From Paenibacillus agilis (GTDB lineage: Bacteria > Bacillota > Bacilli > Paenibacillales > Paenibacillaceae): a stretch of 64,000 bases of DNA. Location: assembly GCF_007786455.1 (NCBI RefSeq), contig NZ_VNJK01000001.1, positions 3,558,673 through 3,622,672 of the forward strand, written 5' to 3'. A program made the position numbers and the translations under genes. Position 1 is the stretch's first letter, and every line of letters begins with the position of its first letter. The notes under the pieces are model-generated. The model saw nothing but the letters and a program-made list of their open reading frames with translations. It had not been told where the DNA came from and made no database searches. Below are positions 1-7,705 of the stretch, in pieces.

Positions 1-871
1 ATAACCATACTAATAACATACTTACTGCGTATAAAGCCCCCTCAACGACACCCTCTTGAACCGCATTAAACCTCATGCCCCTCGTCTGTAACTCAATTTG
101 CTCTTCTGCATTTTTCCAATAGAGCTTAGCCCATACTTGACGCAGATAAGAAGCTATCCCATAAATACGAATTTCTTTAGCAGAATCTCGCCCAGTCAAC
201 AACGAGAACATATAACGGGATTTACGAAGTACCGTGGTTTGGCTAATCATTTGCCAAAAATGGGCTTGTCCGATGCGAATATTGATGATAAAAGAAGGAA
301 TTACAATAAGGAGAAGCGCTATTGCCATGGACCAGTGGAACCCGATAAGTACAAGGAATATGGCGACAAATGAAAAGCAATCTCTACCTAGTGAAAATAA
401 CTCCTGAATAACGGTCATGGCACGATTGCTTATCCCGTTAGAGACTCTTTGTAATCGGTCATAATAGTCTGGTTGATCGTAGGTTATCAATGGGAGTTTG
501 ACTGCTTTATCTGCTATTTGTGCTTCAATGTGATACGCCATCTTCATTCTTAGACGTAAAGAAATTCGATCAGTTAGAAAAGTAATAGCTAGTAGACCAA
601 TAAGCAGTACGGATTGTAGGGTAATCCAAACGAAGGTTTCATAAACAGCATTTCCTTTCTGTCCTTCCGATGTGGTAATTTGAGCTAACGCATTGATAAC
701 ACCTTCTGTCACATATATCTGTATGGCTGGAATTATCGCCACGATAGTAAATAACGCCACTGTGAACACGAACATTCCTCGCTCAAATTTCCACAACATA
801 CCGACGATAACTACGGCTGCCTTCCAAGCGGAGCGCTGACTACTATCCTCCAGTGAACTCCCCTCCGTCAA
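1..871 (-). CDS. ABC transporter, permease-ATPase (N-terminal part, cut by window edge)
   Basis: This reading frame is open on the minus strand from about 871 to the window edge, so the C-terminal part, including any ATPase domain, is outside. The visible part is a membrane domain: hydrophobic helices follow the first ATG at 799 (starting MLWKFERGMFVFTVALF), then one around FVWITLQSVLLIGLLA, and a hairpin around FSFVAIFLVLIGFHWSMAIA. The segment YDQPDYYDRLQRV and the later coupling-helix-like GRDSAKEIRIYG are typical of exporters whose permease and ATPase are fused. A TAA lies in frame just upstream of a TTG at 871, so the start is TTG 871 or ATG 799. Following the thioredoxin gene closely, it probably exports a peptide or heme/thiol-related substrate. 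Family is fairly sure; substrate is unknown. Confidence 0.75.
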   Translation of the reverse strand, partial: MTEGSSLEDSSQRSAWKAAVVIVGMLWKFERGMFVFTVALFTIVAIIPAIQIYVTEGVINALAQITTSEGQKGNAVYETFVWITLQSVLLIGLLAITFLTDRISLRLRMKMAYHIEAQIADKAVKLPLITYDQPDYYDRLQRVSNGISNRAMTVIQELFSLGRDCFSFVAIFLVLIGFHWSMAIALLLIVIPSFIINIRIGQAHFWQMISQTTVLRKSRYMFSLLTGRDSAKEIRIYGIASYLRQVWAKLYWKNAEEQIELQTRGMRFNAVQEGVVEGALYAVSMLLVWL

Positions 872-883
872 CTTCGAATTTAT

Positions 884-1411
884 TTAAGCGGATCGTGCCA
901 TTTGTAACAGTATTTTCAAATCATCTTCCGAGCTTACCGATCCTTTAGCTACCACTTTCCCCTCTTTGTTTAAAAAGTAGGCAAAAGGAAGCACATTCAC
1001 ATTAAAGTTAGGCAAATCTTCATCCTCAATTTGAGAAATAGGTGTTTTTATCTTAAATTCGTTAACTTTCTCCGTAATCGTTTCCATATCTCCTACCATA
1101 AGACTGACGACTTTTAGCTGAGGTTGTTTTTCTTGAAATGGAGTTAACGTTGGGTATAGTGATGCACAATATGCACAGCTTGTAGAGGTGAACGTTACGA
1201 TCGTGCCTTCTGTACTTGGACGAACTAAAGATATCATTTCTCCCGACATACTTGGCAAACTTAGTAAAGGAAAATCTTCCCCTTTCGAAAAACCCTTATC
1301 CGTGTTATAAAGCTCCCTTTTAATAGAACGTTGGTAGACTTGTGTCAAAGAGATCGTGACCACAATTAGCATCACAAACATAACAAGTTGGGCCCATTGC
1401 ATGATATTCAT
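884..1411 (-). CDS. TlpA-like membrane-anchored thioredoxin
   Basis: A thiol-disulfide oxidoreductase of the TlpA/ResA/AhpC-TSA class, 175 aa. An N-terminal signal anchor (about residues 5-25, QLVMFVMLIVVTISL) puts the thioredoxin fold outside the membrane. The active site CAYC follows TFTSTS at about residue 78, and the cis-Pro region is VLPFAYFLNKEG with the usual GKVVAKG hairpin. It lies 9 bp after the MauE-like gene and 13 bp before the ABC exporter, so the three form one transcription unit. MauE proteins typically feed electrons to such thioredoxins. The inferred role is to reduce, isomerise or form disulfides in an exported protein or peptide. Confidence 0.8.
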   Translation of the reverse strand: MNIMQWAQLVMFVMLIVVTISLTQVYQRSIKRELYNTDKGFSKGEDFPLLSLPSMSGEMISLVRPSTEGTIVTFTSTSCAYCASLYPTLTPFQEKQPQLKVVSLMVGDMETITEKVNEFKIKTPISQIEDEDLPNFNVNVLPFAYFLNKEGKVVAKGSVSSEDDLKILLQMARSA

Positions 1412-1420
1412 TACGTCACC

Positions 1421-1942
1421 TCACTTTTTGAGCATTGTCTTGCGAAACTGATGCATCGCGCTAAGCAACCCGTATCCTGTCACTATCGATAATGTGATAA
1501 ATAAGGCAGCTAGCCATTCTTGCATTTGTGCAGCTTGAAGCCCTGTCGGCTGCGAGTAAACAAATAAGTAGATAACCATTGCTGCAAGCAATAGGATTCT
1601 AGCCATCGTCTTCACTCCAAATTGTTCAGGCAGAAGATTTCCAAAACAATTACAGTCTAGTTCTTTGCCTCTCGCTCGCCACACTGACCAGCTAAAGCTT
1701 AGCAATAGTGCTCCGATACCGATTTGACCCACTATACGTGTTTCCTCTACTATTATCAGAATCGCAACGATGAATTCAGTAGCGGGAACTACTCGGTTAC
1801 CTAAGAGCACCAACTTCCTAGCCACACCAAGTTGTTCAAGCGTTCTTCGGAATGGTAACGGATTCATAAACTTAGAAGCTGCACTCGCCAGAAAAATAAT
1901 TGAGAGAAAGATTTGTATAAATGCTGCTAGGTTCAATTTCAT
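1421..1942 (-). CDS. MauE/DoxX-like redox membrane protein
   Basis: A 173-aa polytopic protein with four hydrophobic segments (about 5-22, 48-68, 73-90, 111-130, with a further one near 142-160). The motif LDCNCFG at about residues 94-100 and the N-terminal FLASAASKFMNPLPFRRTL match the MauE family, which supplies reducing equivalents to periplasmic or extracellular thioredoxins. The start ATG directly follows a G-rich Shine-Dalgarno (AGGGGGG). The adjacent TlpA-like gene fits the usual MauE-TlpA pairing. I infer it works with the downstream exporter rather than in methylamine use, since no amine dehydrogenase genes are present. Confidence 0.75.
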   Translation of the reverse strand: MKLNLAAFIQIFLSIIFLASAASKFMNPLPFRRTLEQLGVARKLVLLGNRVVPATEFIVAILIIVEETRIVGQIGIGALLLSFSWSVWRARGKELDCNCFGNLLPEQFGVKTMARILLLAAMVIYLFVYSQPTGLQAAQMQEWLAALFITLSIVTGYGLLSAMHQFRKTMLKK

Positions 1943-2111
1943 CCCCCCCTAAGTAGGTTAGCTCTGTTACATCCATAATAGTTTCATTTGGAAATTGATA
2001 TAAGTACTAACTTTTTTAGGTACCCTTTTGTGAAATACCCAAAATAATGGTAGTAAATAACACTCTCCAAGGACTTTACTAGAGCAGGAACCGTAAATGT
2101 GCTTCTCCCAT

Positions 2112-2756
2112 TTATGTATGTAACATTTTTTTATGATGAGCAAGTTGTGCCGCTTCCTTGCTAGAATTAACTTGAAGCTTTTTTAGAATTCGATTGATAT
2201 GATTTTTGACGGTTCTCTCAGCAATGCAGAGCTCTTCTTGTACTCGCGACAACGTATATCCTTTATAAACTAAACGAAGTATTTCTTTTTCCATGTGAGT
2301 TAATACTTTTGAGCGGGATTCATATAGTAAGCGGGAGTGGTTTTCTATTAGGAGCTGTACGGAAGAATTTGACCATAGAGGGTTACACTTCATTGTATGT
2401 CTTATAATGCTGGGCAGTTCATGAAGGTAACTTTTACCCAAAAAGTTGTTCATACCTGCTTGATTGGCTTCAATCATCCATTCTAGATCGACATGAGATG
2501 ACAACACAACAATAGGACAATTAAACTCCTCCTTGATTTTCCGTAAGAGCTCTAGCCCCGAGAAATGACCCTCTTCATGCACATCTACTACAGCAGCATC
2601 AATACAATCTGAACAATTAGAGATACATTCTTGAAAATTTTCTAGCCTATTTATATGACATTGAACAATCCAGTTTTCCCTATCACACTCTAGCTGGTTA
2701 CGAATACGTTCCCCCCACTTTGGACAGCCTTCAACGAGAATTAGTTTCTTTTCCAT
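2112..2756 (-). CDS. LuxR/NarL-type response regulator
   Basis: A 214-aa two-domain regulator. The N-terminal receiver has a candidate phospho-acceptor Asp58 (AAVVDVHEEG), a Ser/Thr switch in VVLSSHV and a Lys in NFLGKSYL; the usual N-terminal acidic pair is weak (LVEGCP). The C-terminal LuxR HTH runs from about 152 to 205 (LTHMEKEILRLVYKGYTLS, then RTVKNHINRILKKLQV). No sensor kinase is visible in this window. Its start is coupled to the small upstream ORF (TAATTAAATG). It precedes the MauE-TlpA-ABC genes on the same strand, separated by 169 bp, and is the likely regulator of that cluster. Confidence 0.8.
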   Translation of the reverse strand: MEKKLILVEGCPKWGERIRNQLECDRENWIVQCHINRLENFQECISNCSDCIDAAVVDVHEEGHFSGLELLRKIKEEFNCPIVVLSSHVDLEWMIEANQAGMNNFLGKSYLHELPSIIRHTMKCNPLWSNSSVQLLIENHSRLLYESRSKVLTHMEKEILRLVYKGYTLSRVQEELCIAERTVKNHINRILKKLQVNSSKEAAQLAHHKKMLHT

Positions 2757-2906
2757 TTAATTATCCACCTTCTTGCACAATGCTGCTTGGTGGTTGTCTG
2801 CCCTACGTCTAATGTCTGTGTTCCTCCTGCATTGCCGCCAGTAGCGGTGCTTCAAGTAAAAACGATGACCAAGATAAACATGAACAGGTCTAACAGCATT
2901 TTTCAT
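2757..2906 (-). CDS. 49-aa small basic ORF coupled to the response regulator
   Basis: An ORF of 49 codons with a strong ribosome site (GGGAGGAAAAAACA before the ATG at 2906). It ends with TAA one base before the response-regulator ATG, so the two are translationally coupled. The peptide begins MKNAVRPVHVYLGH, is rich in Arg/Lys/His, and has two Cys (about residues 26 and 44). I recognise no family. It could be a leader for the regulator, a signalling or bacteriocin precursor, or a small partner protein. The ribosome site and coupling argue that it is translated; function is unknown. Confidence 0.5.
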   Translation of the reverse strand: MKNAVRPVHVYLGHRFYLKHRYWRQCRRNTDIRRRADNHQAALCKKVDN

Positions 2907-3351
2907 TGTTTTTTCCTCCCTATGATCTATCTTTCCGCGATTATCCCGTAGCGTTGCACCATCAGTATAATGTGGAGATATATGAGGAATTAGATAGACT
3001 TTTATTGAAGTTGTAAAAAACTCAAAACAAGAATTATCAGAGGTGAATAGCTTCCTGTGCGGCTATAAAACTGTGGGTGTGGTCTTACTATAATGAGTAC
3101 ATGTGACCAGCGTGTGTACGACGTGTGTAATTTTTATGATGCCCTTAGTCTACAGTCGATAAATAAAGATAAAATAAAGATCCGTTTAAGAAAAAATAAA
3201 GTATATTCTTTTAACCGGTATAGAACATATATCGAAGAGAAGCCGATGTGCTTTCACCAAATCTGTTGACCCGGGTTACATTTACCATAATTTTCACATT
3301 GCCTTCACTTGATGAATATGATAAATTATATTCTTGTAAGGCAAACGTTAT
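2907..3351. other. Intergenic region without recognisable gene
   Basis: About 445 bp between the small ORF and tRNA-His. The only structure I see is an 8-bp direct repeat CGTGTGTA at 3111-3118 and 3122-3129, 11 bp apart (one helical turn), near a TATAAT at 3089-3094. ORFs reading through the right end of this stretch are artefacts of the tRNA genes. Confidence 0.5.
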
Positions 3352-3428
3352 GGCGATCGTGGCGAAGTGGTTAACGCACCGGTTTGTGGATCCGGCATTC
3401 GGGGGTTCAATTCCCCTCGGTCGCCCCA
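3352..3428 (+). tRNA. tRNA-His (GTG)
   Basis: Complete cloverleaf of 77 nt. It has the extra 5' G (position -1) opposite C73 that marks tRNA-His, acceptor stem GCGATCG/CGGTCGC with one wobble, the D-arm GTGGCGAAGTGGTTAACGC, anticodon loop TTGTGGA with anticodon GTG, the T-arm GGGGGTTCAATTCCCC, and an encoded CCA end. Confidence 0.95.
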
Positions 3429-3436
3429 TACGATTT

Positions 3437-3518
3437 GCCGATGTGGTGGAATTGGCAGACACGCCGCACTCAAAATGCGGTGCCGCAAGGCTTGCCGGTT
3501 CGAGTCCGGCCATCGGTA
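3437..3518 (+). tRNA. tRNA-Leu (CAA)
   Basis: Class II tRNA with acceptor GCCGATG/CATCGGT, D-arm TGGTGGAATTGGCAGACAC, anticodon loop around CTCAAAA (anticodon CAA), a variable arm TGCCGCAAGGC and T-arm GCCGGTTCGAGTCCGGC. The 3' CCA is not encoded (bases after the discriminator A are TTA), so it must be added by tRNA nucleotidyltransferase. It lies 8 bp after tRNA-His and is probably co-transcribed with it. Confidence 0.92.
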
Positions 3519-3524
3519 TTACAG

Positions 3525-3577
3525 TAAAAAGAGCTATAAAATGATTGGTAACCAATCATTTTATAGCTCTTTTTCTA
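3525..3577 (+). terminator. Intrinsic terminator of the tRNA operon
   Basis: A near-perfect 23-bp inverted repeat (AAAAGAGCTATAAAATGATT and its complement, centred on GGTAACC) followed by TTTTTC. It lies directly after tRNA-Leu. By symmetry it could also act on the opposite strand. Confidence 0.85.
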
Positions 3578-3672
3578 TTCATGGACTGCTTGTTGATTAG
3601 CTGCTTTGCAGGAATGCTTATCTTTTTTCTTTAGAATAATAACGTTATATCCCTATTATCTAAAACGCTTGC

Positions 3673-4116
3673 CTACTTCCTCTGCTTTTGAATATACGTA
3701 TAGCAAACGAATTGCAACATTCTAATAACCACATAATATACGAGTGCAAATGCTCCTCCATACAGAATGGTCCCGATTTCGAATCCCTTATAAGACAACC
3801 CGGTTAATAAACCAAAGAAGATAAATACCGTTATAAATCCCCCGGCAATGTATAACAGTGCGGCAATCATTTCTCTTATAAAAGCACTTACTTTCATTGT
3901 TCTTAGTTTATTATCAACTTCTATTGAATACAGAACGGCCACTACGATATAAATCAATAATAAAAATATAAATGGGGCTATAAAATTATCTGAAAATGAA
4001 ATGTAGTACGTATTAGGAACACGCTCGGATTCAGGAACCGTATTTATATAGGCTAATGTGAAACTAATTAGGAGTGAAGAAAGAAATGAACTAGCTACTC
4101 TGATAAATACGTTCAT
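3673..4116 (-). CDS. Small integral membrane protein, unknown
   Basis: A 147-aa protein with four predicted membrane segments (about residues 8-25, 47-66, 85-105, 115-135), separated by short loops. It has an SLL/FTLAYIN start and ends in a basic tail (YIQKQRK), which fits a cytoplasmic C-terminus. No motif lets me name a family. It is monocistronic as far as visible, between the tRNA terminator and the HD-domain gene. The ATG at 4116 is preceded by TAGGAGGAAAATAT, a good ribosome site. Confidence 0.6.
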   Translation of the reverse strand: MNVFIRVASSFLSSLLISFTLAYINTVPESERVPNTYYISFSDNFIAPFIFLLLIYIVVAVLYSIEVDNKLRTMKVSAFIREMIAALLYIAGGFITVFIFFGLLTGLSYKGFEIGTILYGGAFALVYYVVIRMLQFVCYTYIQKQRK

Positions 4117-4162
4117 ATTTTCCTCCTAGAAAAATGATGAGTTATCGCATGAACAATAACTC

Positions 4163-4771
4163 TTACACCTTATTCCTTAACTCATAATATGCATCTCGCA
4201 GCCACGGATGAACCACCTTCAACTGCTGTCGTCGCTGCCATAAATAGTCGATATAGCTAAAACAAGCATGATCTAGCGATCGTTCCAGTGCCTGTTTAAT
4301 CTCATTCAAATAAGGTGGATTTCCTGGTTGATCCCAAGCAATCTTATCCGCTACAAATAATACTTTATCTAGCTCCGTCGGATTAGCTCGCAAAGTCGTA
4401 TGGCATCCTGCGGCATTTACAATTTGATGGTCATCCACTTTAAAAAGGTTAATCGCCATTTGTCTGGACAGCTTCTGATGAATAATCATCGGAAAAGCCT
4501 CTTCCTCTGGAAGCACCTCAATGCCGAGTTCCTTTGCAGCAGCAATACGTTCTTCATTCGGAATAACCGCGCTAATATCATGCAAATAGCCGCTGCATGC
4601 AGCCGCATTAGGATCAACACCATATTGCAGAGCAATTTTACGAGTTTCATCCCCTACATCTAAGCAATGCTGTGCAGTATCTGGACGACCATTGTCCACA
4701 AGAAACTGGTATGTATCATGACGTAAATCTCCCGTTAACGGTTTTACGATTAGCTGTTGATAGCACCCCAT
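4163..4771 (-). CDS. HD-domain phosphohydrolase, YqeK-like
   Basis: A 202-aa protein of the HD superfamily. The metal-binding pattern is His in TAQHCLDVGDETRKIA, the HD pair in GYLHDIS, His in IIHQKLS, His in GCHTTLRA and Asp in LFVADKIAWD. The CHTT and ADKI motifs are those of the YqeK group, which hydrolyses diadenosine tetraphosphate symmetrically. Canonical YqeK sits in a nadD-yqeK-rsfS operon; this copy is alone, so it may be a paralogue with a related nucleotide substrate. It uses an ATG at 4771 preceded by AGGGGAGAAAATA. Confidence 0.72.
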   Translation of the reverse strand: MGCYQQLIVKPLTGDLRHDTYQFLVDNGRPDTAQHCLDVGDETRKIALQYGVDPNAAACSGYLHDISAVIPNEERIAAAKELGIEVLPEEEAFPMIIHQKLSRQMAINLFKVDDHQIVNAAGCHTTLRANPTELDKVLFVADKIAWDQPGNPPYLNEIKQALERSLDHACFSYIDYLWQRRQQLKVVHPWLRDAYYELRNKV

Positions 4772-4870
4772 CTTATTTTCTCCCCTCTATTCCAATAAGG
4801 CTAGCCATCTATGTTCCAATTCCAATCATAGCAATGTACTAGCCTTTATTTTTCTTTTACGTTCAAACCA

Positions 4871-5581
4871 TTACCTCGCTAAACGCAGCACATACATACC
4901 TCTGCCGATCAGCCCAACTGGATCATATTCCACTTTCATCCCTAACGCTTCAAAGGCTTGTGTTAGTTCCTCTTGTCCAAACAACCCTAACTCATGTCGT
5001 TCCTTCCTATGCTCAATACCTGTCTTCGAACCGATCAAATATTCAAAGTTCAGGATCGATAAGCCATGTTCCGTATCCGCATGAGTCATTCGGCAAATTT
5101 GATACTCCTCCGTTTGATGCTGAATCATCGATACGAATCCTGGCTGCCACACCTCAGGAGTAAACCATGGTTCAATTAAAATCAGGCCACCATCCTCTAA
5201 ATGATTGCTGAACTGCTGCACCGTACGTACAACAGCATCCAATGTTTTCGCATATGCTATCGAGCTAAAGAAGCACATTACCACATCATATTTACGTCCT
5301 ACATCAAACTGAGTCATATCTTCACACCAGAAGCTTGAATCTGGATTTCTATGCTGCGCAAGCGCTACAAACTCCTTATTCAGATCAATTCCATCCACTC
5401 TGTAAGCTCGATTCAAATATTCAACATGCCTGCCTGTTCCGCAAGCTACGTCTAATACCGTCCTTACACCAGAATGACGACTGTGAATATAATCGCGAAT
5501 CTGCTCCGCTTCTTGCTCATAATCTTTAAAACTGTAAATAACATCGTACAATTGTGCGCTCTTATCGAACATTTCCTCCAA
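4871..5581 (-). CDS. Class I SAM-dependent methyltransferase
   Basis: A 236-aa methyltransferase. Motif I is VLDVACGTGRHVEYL at about 42-56, motif II ends with VDGIDLNKEF, and the acidic CEDMTQFDVGRKYD with VMCFFSSIAY corresponds to the adenine-binding and catalytic loops. The N-terminus EMFDKSAQLYDVIYSFKDY is common in small-molecule or protein methyltransferases of Bacillota. It follows the DinB gene by 5 bp on the same strand, so they are co-transcribed. Substrate cannot be told from sequence. Confidence 0.82.
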   Translation of the reverse strand: MEEMFDKSAQLYDVIYSFKDYEQEAEQIRDYIHSRHSGVRTVLDVACGTGRHVEYLNRAYRVDGIDLNKEFVALAQHRNPDSSFWCEDMTQFDVGRKYDVVMCFFSSIAYAKTLDAVVRTVQQFSNHLEDGGLILIEPWFTPEVWQPGFVSMIQHQTEEYQICRMTHADTEHGLSILNFEYLIGSKTGIEHRKERHELGLFGQEELTQAFEALGMKVEYDPVGLIGRGMYVLRLAR

Positions 5582-5586
5582 CTCCC

Positions 5587-6120
5587 TTAGCTTTCTTTAG
5601 CAAATTTGTTAGCGTTATATTCGTGCGAACGATTCCGTGGAATGGATAAGCTGTCCCAACTGCCCTTTTTCAGCAGCTTTGCTGCATACACAATTTGCCC
5701 AACGTGATACGGGTAGTGTGCCAACTGCCGATTGATAGCCTCCATGACGGTATGTCCTTCATTTCGAATATAAATGATATGCAATAGTTGATCTGGCGCA
5801 ATAGATTCAAGAGCATTAAACAAACATGTCCAACCTTCGTTCCATTTCTGAAGAAGCTTCTCTTTCGTCTGAATATCATTTTCAAATTCTGAATCTCTGT
5901 CACGCCAAGTTTTTTCTCCATCTGTTGTTAGGAAATCCGTCCATCTTGAAAGCATATTGCCCCAAAGGTGCTTCACAATCGTGGCGATGCTATTGGAGTC
6001 CTCATGCACAGCCATAAATAATTGCTCTGGTTCTACTTGCTCCATCGCTTTTTCGCCAAGCATTTTATAGTAAAGAAACTGCTTCTTGATACTATCCAAA
6101 TAGACTTGCTGTTCCACCAT
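5587..6120 (-). CDS. DinB-like four-helix bundle protein (DUF1572 type)
   Basis: A 177-aa protein with the DinB/YfiT fold signature: an N-terminal helix ending in LFMAVHEDSNSIATIVKHLWGN, where the His in VKHLWGN is the first metal ligand, and the pair of histidines in QLAHYPYHVGQIVY near residue 135. These proteins are putative metal-dependent thiol transferases or hydrolases. The closest type I recognise is the DUF1572 group. It is the first gene of a two-gene unit with the methyltransferase at 4871-5581. Confidence 0.75.
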   Translation of the reverse strand: MVEQQVYLDSIKKQFLYYKMLGEKAMEQVEPEQLFMAVHEDSNSIATIVKHLWGNMLSRWTDFLTTDGEKTWRDRDSEFENDIQTKEKLLQKWNEGWTCLFNALESIAPDQLLHIIYIRNEGHTVMEAINRQLAHYPYHVGQIVYAAKLLKKGSWDSLSIPRNRSHEYNANKFAKES

Positions 6121-6162
6121 GATCGCCTCCTATGAAGATTGTGAATCTATCTTTCCTTCTAT

Positions 6163-6618
6163 TTATTCTTCTACCAAGAAAATAGAATCGACGATAATCG
6201 GAAGATTGTCTCTAACCGATACAGCCCCAAGTACCGATCTTGCATGTACACCTTTTTCCGCAAACACCTCGTACATGAGATCGGAATATCCATTCAGAAC
6301 CTTTGCATGCTCTTCAAATTCAGGCACTGCATTAATAAATCCCTGCACTTTGACGACTCTTTTTACTCGATCTAACGTACCTAGCGCATCCTTGACCACA
6401 GCGAGCACTTCAATCGCTGCTTCCCGCGCAAATTGGTAGCCTTCTTCAGCGGTATATTCTCTACCTAGTTTTCCTTTCGGCTTGCCTGACGGCCCTTTTC
6501 CTGAAATAAACATCAATCCGTTTACAATGACGTAATTCGCATAGCTTCCAGCAGGGTTACTTACTTCCGGCAGTACAATTCCCATCTCTTTAAGTTTGGA
6601 TTCAGTAAGTGTTGTCAT
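6163..6618 (-). CDS. RidA/YjgF-family protein
   Basis: A 151-aa RidA-type protein. It carries NYVIVNGLMFISGKGP, the tract GREYTAEEGYQFAREAAIEVLAVVKDAL, the VVKVQGFINAVPEF strand and the C-terminal HARSVLGAVSVRDNLPIIVD, where the conserved Arg of the imine-binding site would be in ARSVLG. RidA enzymes deaminate reactive enamines and imines released by PLP enzymes. This one is of the longer YjgF-related clade (151 aa against about 125), so its exact role is less sure. It sits 29 bp downstream of the PP2C-like gene. Confidence 0.82.
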   Translation of the reverse strand: MTTLTESKLKEMGIVLPEVSNPAGSYANYVIVNGLMFISGKGPSGKPKGKLGREYTAEEGYQFAREAAIEVLAVVKDALGTLDRVKRVVKVQGFINAVPEFEEHAKVLNGYSDLMYEVFAEKGVHARSVLGAVSVRDNLPIIVDSIFLVEE

Positions 6619-6647
6619 ATTTGTTCCTTCTTTCTATAAATTATGGT

Positions 6648-7448
6648 TTACTTTTGTATAAGATCAGATGGAATTAACCCCTCTTCCTCACTGTGGTAGC
6701 TCCAACAAACAATGGTTGCGCTATCCTTGCCAGCCATACGATACACATGTTGGAGAACTTCATCCACACACACTGAAGCTGGCCGGTCCTTATACAGCGC
6801 TTCATACAAGTGATTGGAATTGTCAAAATAGTTATCATCCGTATCCAGCACACCATCTGTCAGCACAACGATTTCATTACGTCCCTTCCTTAGCTGCCTT
6901 CTTCCCACCGTATAGCACGGGACTGGTAATGCAAAGCTGTTCACATGGCCTACCCATTCAAAAAACTGCCTTTGGTTAAGCGCAGCTTGACCTAGTCGCT
7001 TCAAGTCAGGATGAAGCACATAGGCAGCACAATCTCCCACCGATAACCACCACACATACGGCCCACGTTGATAGACGAGCATACAGGCAGTTTCGCCTTT
7101 CATACTGCGGTAAGCCTCTATCGATGATTCATTTTGAAAGAGGTGGACAAAGAAAGATTCTAATTTTGTAAAAGCATCGTCACTACGTAATAGAACCAAC
7201 AACTGTTCCCGCTTCTGCTCCACAGCCTCCATCAACCATTCAGCACTTTCTGCGCTATAATGAGCGTCCAACAGCATCGTGAATACCCACTCTCCCTGTG
7301 GATCAACGAGTACCAATACACCGTCTTCATTTTTACATGAACCCGCTCCTGTATGCCCGCCATAGCAACCAATCGTCACTTGCCCAATGGAGCTCACATG
7401 CACCTCATTCAAATAAAGCTCGTCTTTGCCCAGCCAACTATATTTCAT
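6648..7448 (-). CDS. PP2C-family protein phosphatase
   Basis: A 266-aa PPM-type Ser/Thr phosphatase. Metal-binding and core motifs are visible: GSCKNEDGVLVLVD (Asp in NEDG), TMLLDAHYSAESAEW in place of the usual DGHGG, LSVGDCAAYVL, VVLTDGVLDTDD, and the final KDSATIVCW with the metal-ligand Asp. The His of DAH is retained but GG is replaced by YS. It lies in the cytoplasm with no sensor domain or membrane segment. No partner kinase is nearby. It is read together with the RidA gene. Confidence 0.78.
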   Translation of the reverse strand: MKYSWLGKDELYLNEVHVSSIGQVTIGCYGGHTGAGSCKNEDGVLVLVDPQGEWVFTMLLDAHYSAESAEWLMEAVEQKREQLLVLLRSDDAFTKLESFFVHLFQNESSIEAYRSMKGETACMLVYQRGPYVWWLSVGDCAAYVLHPDLKRLGQAALNQRQFFEWVGHVNSFALPVPCYTVGRRQLRKGRNEIVVLTDGVLDTDDNYFDNSNHLYEALYKDRPASVCVDEVLQHVYRMAGKDSATIVCWSYHSEEEGLIPSDLIQK

Positions 7449-7589
7449 AAGGTAGTGCCTCCTCTGAAAAGTAAGACGTAGAATTCATATATTGCAGTTA
7501 ATTTTTACTAGATTATAAAATTATCGTACCAAATTTACCCACAAGGGCGCAATTCAACTTTCTACTTACATCTTTACTATGAAAAAAGA

Positions 7590-7642
7590 AATCAAAAAGA
7601 CCCAGAGCATTCACTTATTTAAGCAAACACTCTTGGGTCTTC
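7590..7642 (-). terminator. Intrinsic terminator downstream of the MFS gene
   Basis: On the minus strand, AAGACCCAAGAG pairs with CTCTGGGTCTT around a loop of about 20 nt and is followed by TTTTGATTTCTTTTTT. It lies 64 bp after the MFS stop codon. Confidence 0.75.
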
Positions 7643-7705
7643 AATTAGCTAAATGGTGAAACCGATAATTTCCTACTTGCAGTTTTTCATTTCTGCCTTA
7701 TTTAT

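Noticed and set aside
98..373. Plus-strand ORF of 91 aa
   Set aside because: Antisense to the ABC transporter frame that is continuous from 871 to the left edge; no ribosome site.
3211..3600. ORFs on both strands across 3211-3600 (one with GLEPASLAAPHFECGVSA)
   Set aside because: They read through the tRNA-His and tRNA-Leu genes and the terminator; this protein pattern is a well-known tRNA translation artefact.
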